Assembly (NCBI RefSeq): GCF_043677095.1
Contig: NZ_JBHLJR010000005.1
Coordinates: forward strand, 310,001-374,000
Length of the DNA: 64,000 nt
Direction: 5' to 3'
Source of the DNA: Natronococcus roseus
GTDB taxonomy: Archaea; Halobacteriota; Halobacteria; Halobacteriales; Natrialbaceae
Under the pieces are notes generated by a model, which saw nothing but the letters and a program-made list of their open reading frames with translations, was not told the origin of the DNA and searched no databases. The translations under genes were made by a program, and so were the position numbers. Positions 1-7,725 of the stretch are shown here, in pieces (positions within the stretch are counted from its first letter, which is position 1; every line of letters starts with the position of its first letter).

Positions 1-1106
1 GGGGTGACGTCGAGCAGGACGATGTCGTCGACGTCGCCCGAGAGCACGCCGCCCTGGATCGCCGCGCCCAGCGCGACGGCCTCGTCGGGGTTGACGTTCT
101 TCTGGGGCTCCTGGCCGGTGAGCTCCTCGACCTTCTCGCTGACCTGGGGCATCCGGGTCGAGCCACCGACGAGGAGGACCTCGTCGATGTCGCCCTCGTC
201 GTAGCCGGCGTCCTCGAGGGCCTGCTCGGTCGGCTCGACGGTGCGCTCGATGAGGTCCTCGGTGAGGCTCTCGAACTTCGCCCGGGTCAGGGAGTCCTCG
301 AGGTGGACGGGGCCGTCGTCGGTCGCGGTGATAAACGGCAGGTTGATGTCGGTCTCCTTGCGCGAGGAGAGTTCGATCTTGGCCTCCTCTGCGGCGTCTT
401 TCAGCCGCTGGAGGGCCTGGCGGTCCTCGCGGAGGTCGATCCCGTGCTCGGCCTCGAACTCCTCGGCGAGGTAGTCGATGATCGCCTCGTCCCAGTCGTC
501 GCCCCCGAGGTCGTTGTCCCCGTTGGTCGCGACGACCTCGTAGACGCCGCCGCCCAGATCGAGAATGGAGACGTCGAAGGTGCCACCACCGAGGTCGTAG
601 ACGAGGACGGTCTGGTCGGACTCGTCGTCGAGACCGTAGGCCATCGACGCCGCAGTGGGCTCGTTGACGATACGCTCGACGTCGAAGCCGGCGATCTCGC
701 CGGCGTCTTTCGTCGCCTGGCGCTGCTTGTCGTTGAAGTAGGCCGGCACCGTGATGACGGCCTTCTCGACGTCGTCGCCGAGATACTCCTCGGCGTCGCG
801 TTTGATCTTCTGGAGGATCATCGCCGAGATCTCCTCGGGCGTGTACTCCTCGTCGTCCACCTCGACGGTGTAGTCCTCCTCGCCCATGTGGCGCTTGATC
901 GACTGGATCGTCCGATCGGGGTTCTGGACGGCCTGGTTCTTGGCCGGTTTGCCGACGAGTCGCTCGTCGTCGTTGAACGCGACGACCGACGGCGTCGTCC
1001 GTTCGCCTTCGCCGTTGGCGATGATCTCCGGATCGCCTCCTTCCATGACCGCGAACGCGCTGTTCGTGGTACCGAGGTCGATACCGAGAATCTTGTTGCT
1101 CGTCAT
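1..1106 (-). CDS. dnaK: Molecular chaperone DnaK (Hsp70), 3' end outside window
   Basis: ATP-dependent Hsp70 chaperone that works with GrpE and DnaJ in protein folding and heat stress in the cytoplasm. About 368 N-terminal residues are present: the first phosphate loop GIDLGTTNSAF follows the start, and the second nucleotide motif DLGGGTFDVS and an LLVGGSTRMP motif follow in order, so the whole ATPase domain is visible; the substrate-binding domain lies beyond position 1. The start ATG at 1106 sits about 27 bp downstream of a TTTAAA box (1132-1137), fitting a leaderless transcript. grpE lies upstream on the same strand, the usual haloarchaeal grpE-dnaK order, but the two are separated by about 1 kb and by a small gene on the other strand. 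Confidence 0.98.
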   Translation of the reverse strand, partial: MTSNKILGIDLGTTNSAFAVMEGGDPEIIANGEGERTTPSVVAFNDDERLVGKPAKNQAVQNPDRTIQSIKRHMGEEDYTVEVDDEEYTPEEISAMILQKIKRDAEEYLGDDVEKAVITVPAYFNDKQRQATKDAGEIAGFDVERIVNEPTAASMAYGLDDESDQTVLVYDLGGGTFDVSILDLGGGVYEVVATNGDNDLGGDDWDEAIIDYLAEEFEAEHGIDLREDRQALQRLKDAAEEAKIELSSRKETDINLPFITATDDGPVHLEDSLTRAKFESLTEDLIERTVEPTEQALEDAGYDEGDIDEVLLVGGSTRMPQVSEKVEELTGQEPQKNVNPDEAVALGAAIQGGVLSGDVDDIVLLDVT

Positions 1107-1129
1107 TACGAGACGGGTAATGCTCACTT

Positions 1130-1140
1130 TGGTTTAAAGC
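1130..1140 (-). promoter_or_regulatory. dnaK TATA box
   Basis: Read on the minus strand this is GCTTTAAACC, a good archaeal TATA element, centred about 28 bp before the dnaK ATG. The spacing implies transcription starting at or within a few bases of the start codon. Confidence 0.7.
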
Positions 1141-1763
1141 TTATCACAGCGATCGAGCGCACTTTGGATTACATCAGATACGGTGGGAGGAGAGCTCTCG
1201 AGCTGGATACTGACTTTTCGTTCGGCTACTGTCCGTTCCTCGGAACGAGCCCTCGCGACGGACCGAGCGGGGAGGCCGACGGGATCTACGGGCCCGCGGG
1301 ACCGTGACGGCACTCTCGCTTCGCTCGAGTGAGTTGCCTCGAGTGCCGCCGCTCGCCATCCTCGACTTAAGTGCCTCTGGCTACAAGGTAGAGCTACGAC
1401 GGGAAGTCGTCCCGCGGTGTTCTCGCGTCGCCGATCGTACTGTCCAGCACAACACAGCGCGCGGGAAGACGTTCCCCTCTAGTAACAACTGAAACGATTA
1501 CACAGCAATCGTACAGCCTCCGCGCAATCGGGTGTGCATTGATTTCAGCGGCTACTATAGATAGCACCGCACTCCGTTTCGTTCGGCCGTTTCCACGCCG
1601 GTAGGTGAGGCGAGGTTCCCGGACCCAGTTGCGGGTCCACCTCCGAACGATCCGACTCGCTGTACGCCACGTGGGTACTGCATGAGCCGGTGCCCGGTCG
1701 TCGAAGGGTGCCAAGCACACGGTACAAGCGACTCACTCGGGATTCCGATCCGCCCTCCGCAAC

Positions 1764-1777
1764 CCTATAAAACATAT
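1764..1777 (+). promoter_or_regulatory. TATA box of small membrane-protein gene
   Basis: CCTATAAAACATAT is an AT-rich island in GC-rich DNA, about 30 bp before the ATG at 1802. Confidence 0.6.
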
Positions 1778-1801
1778 TACCATCCGGGAGCGGAACGGGA
1801 T

Positions 1802-1996
1802 ATGGACGATGCACTACTCGGTGCACACCTGCGTGCGATTCGGGCCGCGATAATCGCTGTCGCACTGGCTCTGTTAGCCATTTCGGTCTCCGTCGGAACT
1901 GTCGGACCGGTTTGGATGATCTTTGGGGCCACGGCTATCGGTTTCATCGTTTACTCCGTGGCACCCTCTTCGTATACCACGGGTGACGACACGTGA
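1802..1996 (+). CDS. Small two-helix membrane protein
   Basis: A 64-residue protein of unknown function. After a short charged N-terminus (MDDALLGAHLRAIR) there are two hydrophobic segments, about residues 15-33 and 35-53, then a polar tail ending GDDT; this is the look of small haloarchaeal membrane proteins. The start ATG at 1802 is chosen because a TATA box (CTATAAAA, 1765-1772) lies 30 bp before it. It is transcribed opposite to grpE and dnaK and sits between them. No function can be assigned. Confidence 0.65.
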   Translation: MDDALLGAHLRAIRAAIIAVALALLAISVSVGTVGPVWMIFGATAIGFIVYSVAPSSYTTGDDT

Positions 1997-2146
1997 GCAG
2001 GTCTTCGGTCGGTTCGTCCAGCGTCGGTTCGCGGAGCGGATAGCGCAGCTGTGCTCCGTGCTACTACCACGAATAACAATTCCCAGGTGTAGTGCTGAGG
2101 TCAGTTTCGCAGACAGAACAGGTACGCTGCTTCGCGCCTCGAGGAA

Positions 2147-2809
2147 TTACTCCGTAGCGTCCCCGTCTTCGGCGGCCTCGAGTTCGCCGTTCGACACCGT
2201 CACCTGGGCGTTCTGGATGACCTTCTCGCCCATCTCGTAGCCCGGCGTATAGACGTCGGCGACGGTCCCCTCGGGCTGGTCGCTGTCGACCTGCATCATG
2301 ACCTCGTGGCGCTGGGGGTCGGTCTCGGTTCCGGGCTCGGGGTCGATCTCGGAGACGTCCTCGTCGGCGAGGACGCGGTCGAACTCCCGCATCGTCATTT
2401 CGACGCCCTCCCGAAGGCTCTCGACGTCGTCGCTGTCCTCCTCGAGCGCGCGCTTGAGGTTGTCCCGGACGCCGACGAGTCGCTCGACCAGATCCTCGGT
2501 CGCGCGGTCTTTCATCTGCTCCTGGCGCTTTTTCGCGCGCTTCTTGTAGTTCTGGAAGTCCGCCTGCTTGCGCTTGAGGCGACTCTCGAGGTCCTCGATC
2601 TCGGCCTCGGCCTCCTCGAGCTCGGCGCGGAGCTGCTCGACGGTTTCCTCGTCGGCTTCGCTCTCCTCGCCGGCCGTCTCCGGCTCCGGATCGGTCGGTT
2701 CCGCGTCCGATTCGTCGCCCGCGTCGGTCTCGACGCCGTCGCCGTCGTCGGGTCGATCCTCGGACGGGACACCCTGGGCTGACGCGTTCGTGCCCTCGTC
2801 TTCGCTCAT
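2147..2809 (-). CDS. grpE: Nucleotide exchange factor GrpE
   Basis: Nucleotide exchange factor for DnaK. The 220-residue protein starts with an acidic low-complexity region of about 80 residues, typical of halophiles, then a long coiled coil rich in Glu/Arg/Lys (about 80-150) containing FQNYKKRAKKR, and the beta-rich C-terminal signature around RHEVMMQV, VYTPGYEMGEKVI and VTVSNG. The open frame extends upstream, but the ATG at 2809 gives the normal start MSEDEG. It faces the divergent XPB-like gene across about 100 bp. Confidence 0.96.
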   Translation of the reverse strand: MSEDEGTNASAQGVPSEDRPDDGDGVETDAGDESDAEPTDPEPETAGEESEADEETVEQLRAELEEAEAEIEDLESRLKRKQADFQNYKKRAKKRQEQMKDRATEDLVERLVGVRDNLKRALEEDSDDVESLREGVEMTMREFDRVLADEDVSEIDPEPGTETDPQRHEVMMQVDSDQPEGTVADVYTPGYEMGEKVIQNAQVTVSNGELEAAEDGDATE

Positions 2810-2906
2810 GATCGGGTCAACGACCAGCGGCGGTAAAAGGGTTGAGATCCGGACTCGACGGGGCGCGATCCGACGATATATGTGCCCGCCGACCGCAGTG
2901 TTCGGC

Positions 2907-4340
2907 GTGACACCGACGGTCGAGGAAGCGGCCATCGAGCTCCGGTACGAGGACGGTACCGTCCGTCTCGAGGGACCGACTCCGGAACTCGCGTCGGCGC
3001 TACGAGATCGGGTTCCCGAACTCGAGTCGGATCCCAGATCGGGCGGCCGACGCGTTCCCGCCCTGCGGTACGCGCCGCTTCGGGCGGCGCTGGCGCTCGA
3101 GGACGTTGCCGTTCGGGATCGGGTGCTCGAAACCGACCGCCTCTCGGAACTTCGCTCGGCCTACGAACTCCGCGAGTACCAGCAGGAGGCGCTGTCGGCC
3201 TGGCTCGAGACCGACCGCTGGGCGGGCCTCGAACCCGACGGAACACTCCCCGTCGACCGCGCCCCCGCGGGCGTCCTCGAGCTCCCCACCGGCAGCGGGA
3301 AGACCGTCATCGCGCTGAAAGCGATCGAGCGCCTCGCGACCCCGACGCTCGTGGTCGTCCCGACGATCGACCTGCTCGAGCAGTGGCAACGAGAGCTCGA
3401 GCGGGAGTTCGACCGCGAGATCGGTCGCTTCGGTGGGGGCGAGCAGCGACTCGAGCCGATCACCGTCTCGACGTACGACTCGGCCTACCTCAAGGCCGAC
3501 TCGGTGGGCGATCGGTTCGGGCTGGTGGTCTTTGACGAGGTCCACCACCTCGGCGGCGAGGGCTACCGCGAGATCGCCCGCCTGCTCGCCGCGCCCGCGC
3601 GACTGGGGCTGACCGCGACGTTCGAACGGCCCGACGGCGCCCACGAGATCATCGAGGACGTCGTCGGCCCGCGGGTCTACCGAATCTCGCCCGACGAGCT
3701 GGCGGGCGATCACCTGGCGCCCTACGACGTGAAACGGCTCGAGGTATCGCTCACGTCGGAGGAACGCGAGGCCTACGACCGCAATCAGGAGGTGTTCGCG
3801 GACTATCTGGCGAAGTCGAACATCCAGTTTTCCAGCGGCTCGGATTACCAAGAGCTCGTCAAGCGCTCGGGGTCGGACCCCGAGGCCCGCGAGGCGCTGC
3901 TCGCGCGCCAGCGTGCCCGCGAGATTACCTACGGCAGCCAGGCCAAGATCGACGCCCTCGAGGGGATCCTCGAGGACCACCGCGGCGAGCGGATCATCGT
4001 CTTCACGGCGTTCAACGACCTCGCGTACGACGTCAGCGAGCGGTTCCTGATCCCGACGATCACCCACCAGACCGGGACCGCGGAGCGCCGGGAGATCTTA
4101 GAGCGGTTCCGCGAGGGAACGTACACGCGAATCGCGACCTCGAACGTGCTGGACGAGGGCGTCGACGTCCCCGACGCGAACGTCGCGGTCGTGCTCTCGG
4201 GCAGCGGCAGCGAACGGGAGTTCACCCAGCGGCTGGGCCGGATCCTGCGCCCGAAGGCAGACGGCGGTCGGGCGCTGCTGTACGAGGTCGTCGCGGGCGA
4301 GACCGCCGAGGAGCGGACTTCCCGAAGGCGTCGGGACTGA
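2907..4340 (+). CDS. XPB/Rad25-like superfamily 2 DNA helicase
   Basis: 3'-5' DNA helicase of the archaeal XPB (Rad25) type, acting in DNA repair or transcription with its partner nuclease Bax1. In the 477-residue product the order is an N-terminal XPB damage-recognition-like part, Walker A LPTGSGKT (about 127-134), the motif II variant FDEVHHLGG, motif III LTATFERPDG, then the second RecA domain with VFTAFNDLAYDV and motif VI QRLGRILRPKA. Start is ambiguous: an ATG at 2880 and a GTG at 2898 are in frame, but the TATA-like GATATATG ending at 2882 lies about 28 bp before the GTG at 2907, so that start is preferred. Bax1 is 3.4 kb downstream on the same strand. Confidence 0.93.
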   Translation: MTPTVEEAAIELRYEDGTVRLEGPTPELASALRDRVPELESDPRSGGRRVPALRYAPLRAALALEDVAVRDRVLETDRLSELRSAYELREYQQEALSAWLETDRWAGLEPDGTLPVDRAPAGVLELPTGSGKTVIALKAIERLATPTLVVVPTIDLLEQWQRELEREFDREIGRFGGGEQRLEPITVSTYDSAYLKADSVGDRFGLVVFDEVHHLGGEGYREIARLLAAPARLGLTATFERPDGAHEIIEDVVGPRVYRISPDELAGDHLAPYDVKRLEVSLTSEEREAYDRNQEVFADYLAKSNIQFSSGSDYQELVKRSGSDPEAREALLARQRAREITYGSQAKIDALEGILEDHRGERIIVFTAFNDLAYDVSERFLIPTITHQTGTAERREILERFREGTYTRIATSNVLDEGVDVPDANVAVVLSGSGSEREFTQRLGRILRPKADGGRALLYEVVAGETAEERTSRRRRD

Positions 4341-4370
4341 TCGCGGTTCGACCTCAGCGCGATCCGGCAA

Positions 4371-4379
4371 CGTATAACA
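4371..4379 (+). promoter_or_regulatory. TATA box of the panE transcript
   Basis: CGTATAACA lies about 28 bp before the ATG at 4403, not before the panE GTG at 4450. This implies that the mRNA starts at or very near the short upstream ORF. Confidence 0.5.
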
Positions 4380-4402
4380 CCGGCCGCACCGAACGCCGAA
4401 CG

Positions 4403-4453
4403 ATGAGAGACGACGAAACACTCGAGCGTCAGCGGGGGGTCGGTCTCGCGTGA
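4403..4453 (+). CDS. Possible 16-codon leader ORF before panE
   Basis: ATG at 4403 opens a 16-codon frame (MRDDETLERQRGVGLA) whose stop TGA at 4451-4453 overlaps the panE GTG start (4450-4452) as GTGA. A TATA box about 28 bp before the ATG would make this the first, leaderless ORF of the panE message, with panE translated by coupling. It is too short to recognise as a protein. The alternative is that it is simply a 5' untranslated region with a chance frame. Confidence 0.4.
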   Translation: MRDDETLERQRGVGLA

Positions 4454-5379
4454 AGATCGCGGTCTACGGCGCGGGCGGCGTCGGCGCGTACTTCGGCGGT
4501 CGGCTCGCCCGCGCGGGTGCGGACGTCCACCTCGTCGCTCGAGGAACCCACCTCGAGGCACTCCAGCGGGACGGCCTTCATGTCGACAGCGTCCGCGGCG
4601 ACTTCGAGGCCGACCTCTCGGCGACCGACGATCCCGCGTCGATCGGAGTCTGTGACTACGTCCTGTTCGCCGTGAAGTCCTTCGACACGGCCGCGGCCGC
4701 CCGGGAGCTCGAGCCGTTACTCGACGAGGACACGGCCGTTATCTCGCTCCAGAACGGCGTCGACAACGAGGAGCGACTCGCCGACGTAATCGGCGAGGAT
4801 CGCGTCATGGGCGGCGTCGCGTACGTGTTCTCGACGATCGCCGAGCCCGGCGTGATCGAACAGACGGGCGGTCCGGCCGCCATCACCTTCGGCGAGCTGG
4901 ACGGAACGCGCAGCGATCGGGCGGAGCGGTTCCTCGAGTTCTGCGAGCGCGCCGACGGGATGGACGCTGAGCTCTCGACGGCGATCCGAACGGCTCTCTG
5001 GGAGAAGGCCGCGTTCATCTGCGCCCAGGCGGGGATGACCGCGGCGGTCCGGCTGCCGCTTGGCGAGATCCGGGAGACGCCGGAGTCGTGGGACGCCTAC
5101 CGGCGGATCGTCGAGGAGGTGTGCAGCGTCGGCCGGGCGGCCGGCGTCGACCTTCCCGACGACGCGGTCTCGCGCTGGATGGCGTTCGCGGCGGAGCTCG
5201 ACGACGACTCGTACTCGTCGTTACACTACGACATGACCCGCGAGAAGCCGATGGAGCTCGAGGCGCTTCACGGAGCGGTCGTCCGGAAGGGACGGGAGCA
5301 CGGGGTTGCGGTTCCGACGACCGAAACCGTCTACGCGATCCTCCGCCCGTGGGCGGCGCGCAATCGGCGCGGGGAGTGA
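4450..5379 (+). CDS. panE: 2-dehydropantoate 2-reductase (ketopantoate reductase family)
   Basis: NADPH-dependent reduction of ketopantoate to pantoate in pantothenate/CoA synthesis; archaeal CoA synthesis does run through pantoate. The 309-residue protein opens with the Rossmann motif YGAGGVGAYFGGRLARAG, followed by the family features FAVKSFDTAAA and SLQNGVDNEE, and a C-terminal helical domain with ALWEKAAFICAQ (catalytic Lys region) and SSLHYDMTREKPMELE. Length is normal for the family. The GTG start at 4450 is preferred because the Rossmann beta strand begins immediately there. Paralogues of this family act on other 2-oxo acids, so the exact substrate is not proven. Confidence 0.9.
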   Translation: MKIAVYGAGGVGAYFGGRLARAGADVHLVARGTHLEALQRDGLHVDSVRGDFEADLSATDDPASIGVCDYVLFAVKSFDTAAAARELEPLLDEDTAVISLQNGVDNEERLADVIGEDRVMGGVAYVFSTIAEPGVIEQTGGPAAITFGELDGTRSDRAERFLEFCERADGMDAELSTAIRTALWEKAAFICAQAGMTAAVRLPLGEIRETPESWDAYRRIVEEVCSVGRAAGVDLPDDAVSRWMAFAAELDDDSYSSLHYDMTREKPMELEALHGAVVRKGREHGVAVPTTETVYAILRPWAARNRRGE

Positions 5380-5446
5380 GACGCTCCCGCGGCGCCGCCC
5401 GTCGGGTGAGAGTGCGAGTCGATCGCGTCTCGGGATCGGAACCGAG

Positions 5447-5815
5447 TTACTCCCCGGGGTGTGCGATCGTCGTGAGCAGCGCGTTCTCGGCCTGGCGCGA
5501 GTCCAGTCGGGTGTGCTGGCAGACCACCGGTACGTCGGACTCGAGCACGCTCGCGAAGTCCTCGCCCCTCGGTACCGGCTTGGGATCCTCGAGGTCGTTG
5601 AACCGGAAGTGACGGGTTCGCTCGGCGGGGACGGTCAGTTCGTAGGGACCGACGGGTTCGCGGTCGGTGAAGTAGCACGTGAGTTCGATCGTCGCTTCTT
5701 CGTCGTTCGTGTTCAGGACGCAGACGGTCTCGTGGCTCTCCATTTCGGGCTCGGGGCCGGTGCTCTCCTCGGGGATGTACCCCTCCGGAATCGCCCACGT
5801 GTGTTTCCCAGTCAT
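5447..5815 (-). CDS. ASRT-family protein (sensory rhodopsin transducer, PF07100)
   Basis: A 122-residue soluble protein closely resembling the Anabaena sensory rhodopsin transducer: WAIPEGYIP near residue 7, SHETVCVLNTNDEEA, CYFTDREPVGPYELTVPA, RHFRFNDL, FASVLESDVPVVCQHTRLD and a C-terminal RQAENALLTTIAHPGE all match the known family in order. Family members form tetramers; the Anabaena protein binds a rhodopsin, and others have been proposed to bind carbohydrate or other ligands. No rhodopsin gene is in this window. It stands alone between panE and the symporter genes, on the opposite strand to both. Confidence 0.92.
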   Translation of the reverse strand: MTGKHTWAIPEGYIPEESTGPEPEMESHETVCVLNTNDEEATIELTCYFTDREPVGPYELTVPAERTRHFRFNDLEDPKPVPRGEDFASVLESDVPVVCQHTRLDSRQAENALLTTIAHPGE

Positions 5816-5939
5816 CGTCCCGTAGTGGGACTGGCACGGGCATAACGAGCCGGCCTGTACCCTCAGGCGAGGGCGCTTGCTCCCGGACTCCGAGGCGATC
5901 GGGACTCGAGACGATATCGCCCGACTCCAGACGAGTCGA

Positions 5940-5950
5940 TAGCTATATAC
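5940..5950 (+). promoter_or_regulatory. TATA box of symporter operon
   Basis: TAGCTATATAC lies about 30 bp before the ATG at 5975, so the transcript probably begins at the small symporter partner gene. Confidence 0.65.
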
Positions 5951-5974
5951 CGTCGCTGTGTGCCATCTTCACCC

Positions 5975-6109
5975 ATGGTGCTGGGAGTACCGACGGGGAC
6001 CGCGATCGCGCTGTTCGTGATGGTGGCGCTCCCGATCGCGACGCTCGTGCTGTACTGGATCGATCGAACGACCAACGACGGCTACGTCTCCGTTCTGGGG
6101 AGGCGGTGA
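5975..6109 (+). CDS. Small symporter accessory protein (one transmembrane helix)
   Basis: A 44-residue protein: one hydrophobic helix (about residues 8-28, ALFVMVALPIATLVLYWI), then a short basic tail ending LGRR. It lies directly before the sodium:solute symporter with a single base between stop and start (TGAGATG), so the two are almost certainly co-translated. Small membrane partners encoded just before SSS transporters are a known arrangement, thought to help transporter assembly or stability. A TATA box 30 bp upstream supports this ATG as the leaderless start. Its conserved placement matters more than its sequence for the assignment. Confidence 0.75.
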   Translation: MVLGVPTGTAIALFVMVALPIATLVLYWIDRTTNDGYVSVLGRR

Positions 6110-6110
6110 G

Positions 6111-7586
6111 ATGGTCTCGACGATCCAGCTCACCTTCGGCGTATACCTGCTCATCCTGCTGGCGATCGGGGCGTACTTCTTCGTGACGACCGAGACGAAT
6201 CGGCTTTCCGAGTACCTTCTCGCGGATCGGGACGTCGGGGCCTGGCCGGTCGCGATCTCGGAAGTGTCCTCCGTCGCCAGCGGCTGGACCTTTTTCGCCT
6301 GGGTCGGGATGGGCTTTCTGACCGGAATCCACGGCCTGTGGTTCTCGATCACGATGATCTTCATCATCGTCTTCATGTACCGCTACGTCGGCTCGCGGTT
6401 TCGCCGCCAGTCCGAGGAGCTGGGCAGCATCACGATCGCCGACCACCTCTCGCTCGCGGTCGAGGACGCCAGGATCAGCACGTACGTTCGGGTGGTCGCG
6501 ACGGTTTCGATCCTGCTGTTTATGGGCGCCTACGTCGGCGCCCAGATCATCGCCGTCGGCGAGGCGATGGACACCGGGATCGGTATCGACTACGCGGTCG
6601 CGATCACCGTCGGCGGCGTCATCGTCGGCCTGTACACGATGCTCGGCGGGTTTAACGCCTCCATCTGGACCGACGTCTTCCAGGGGATCCTCATCTTCGT
6701 CGCCGCGGTGACGCTACCGGTGTTGATGATCGCCGAGATCGGCGGCTGGTCGGCGTTCGTCACGGAGGCGGCGGCCGTCGAGGACGCGGCGCTGCTCGAG
6801 ATGTCCGCCGGGCTGGCTGGACAGGCGTTCCTGCTCTCGGCGCTCGGGCTGGTGACGTTTGCGTTCGGGACCATCGGCCAACCTCACTCGCTGATGCGAC
6901 TCCAGGCGATCCGCTCGGAGCGGCTGCTCAGCCCCGCGTCGGTCATCTCCGTCTCCTTCCAGTCGCTCCGACTGACGGTGCCGCTGCTGATCGGCGCCGC
7001 CGGCCGCGTCCTCTACGGCTCCGTCGACAACCCCGAGAACGTCGCGATGATGGCCATCGTCGACTTCTTCCCGGAGCTGATCGCGGGCGTCCTGCTCGCG
7101 GCGATCGTCTCCGCGATCCTCTCGACGTCGGACTCGATGCTGCTGGTCGCCTCCTCCGACTTCACCCGGTTCTACGAGGAGAAGATCGACCCGAACGCGA
7201 GCCCGGCCCAACTCATCCTGCTCGGGCGAGGTACCGTCGGCGTCCTGGCGCTGGGCGGCGTCGCGCTCGCGTTCGTCCAGCCCGGAACGATCTTCGAGAT
7301 CATCGAGTTCGCGTACGTCGGGCTCGGCGCGACGTTCGGGCTCCCGCTGCTGTTCATGCTGTTCTGGGAGCGGACGACCGGCGAAGCCGTCCTGGCCGGA
7401 ATCGTCACCGGCCTGGTGGCGACGTTCGGCGCGGGGTGGATCACGCCCGAACACTACTCGCTGTTCGTCTGGCCGATCTGTATCGCCGCGATCGTCGCCG
7501 TCACGGTCGCCACCTCGAGCACCGGCACCGACGTCGCCGACGTTCCCGAGCCAAGCGCGGGCGACGCGTCGGCCGCTGACGACTGA
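6111..7586 (+). CDS. Sodium:solute symporter family (SSS) transporter
   Basis: Secondary transporter of the SSS/PutP family that couples uptake of an organic solute to sodium entry. The 491-residue protein is almost wholly hydrophobic with about 13 predicted helices. Recognisable stretches are LSEYLLADRDVGAWPVA after helix 1, the unwound region SSVASGWTFFAWVGMGF, the family segment YTMLGGFNASIWTDVFQG, and AAIVSAILSTSDSMLLVASS, which carries the sodium-site Ser residues. The tail is acidic and cytoplasmic. Substrate cannot be read from sequence; proline, other amino acids or carboxylates are possible. It is the second gene of the operon. Confidence 0.93.
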   Translation: MVSTIQLTFGVYLLILLAIGAYFFVTTETNRLSEYLLADRDVGAWPVAISEVSSVASGWTFFAWVGMGFLTGIHGLWFSITMIFIIVFMYRYVGSRFRRQSEELGSITIADHLSLAVEDARISTYVRVVATVSILLFMGAYVGAQIIAVGEAMDTGIGIDYAVAITVGGVIVGLYTMLGGFNASIWTDVFQGILIFVAAVTLPVLMIAEIGGWSAFVTEAAAVEDAALLEMSAGLAGQAFLLSALGLVTFAFGTIGQPHSLMRLQAIRSERLLSPASVISVSFQSLRLTVPLLIGAAGRVLYGSVDNPENVAMMAIVDFFPELIAGVLLAAIVSAILSTSDSMLLVASSDFTRFYEEKIDPNASPAQLILLGRGTVGVLALGGVALAFVQPGTIFEIIEFAYVGLGATFGLPLLFMLFWERTTGEAVLAGIVTGLVATFGAGWITPEHYSLFVWPICIAAIVAVTVATSSTGTDVADVPEPSAGDASAADD

Positions 7587-7725
7587 GACGGACCGCTGTA
7601 CCGAGTTCCCGGTGTGACTGCAGGGCTGATCGCGGTCGCACCGGAACTGACCGACAGTAGCCCATCCGAACGCGCGATCCCCGCGGTCGGTCCACTTTTG
7701 CGTTCGGCACACCGACTCGAGACAG

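Larger units (their letters stand above)
1107..1801. other. Intergenic region upstream of dnaK
   Basis: Besides the dnaK promoter and the TATA box of the small membrane-protein gene, I see one long hairpin: CGGCACTC (1308-1315) pairs with GAGTGCCG (1341-1348) around a 25-base loop. It could end an unseen transcript or form part of a long dnaK control region. No convincing protein gene is visible on either strand; the open frames here lack archaeal codon bias and recognisable motifs. Confidence 0.5.

Noticed and set aside
303..1307. Long plus-strand open frame opposite dnaK
   Set aside because: It is antisense to the clear DnaK coding sequence; high GC leaves few stops, and the translation is a Val/Asp-rich low-complexity shadow.
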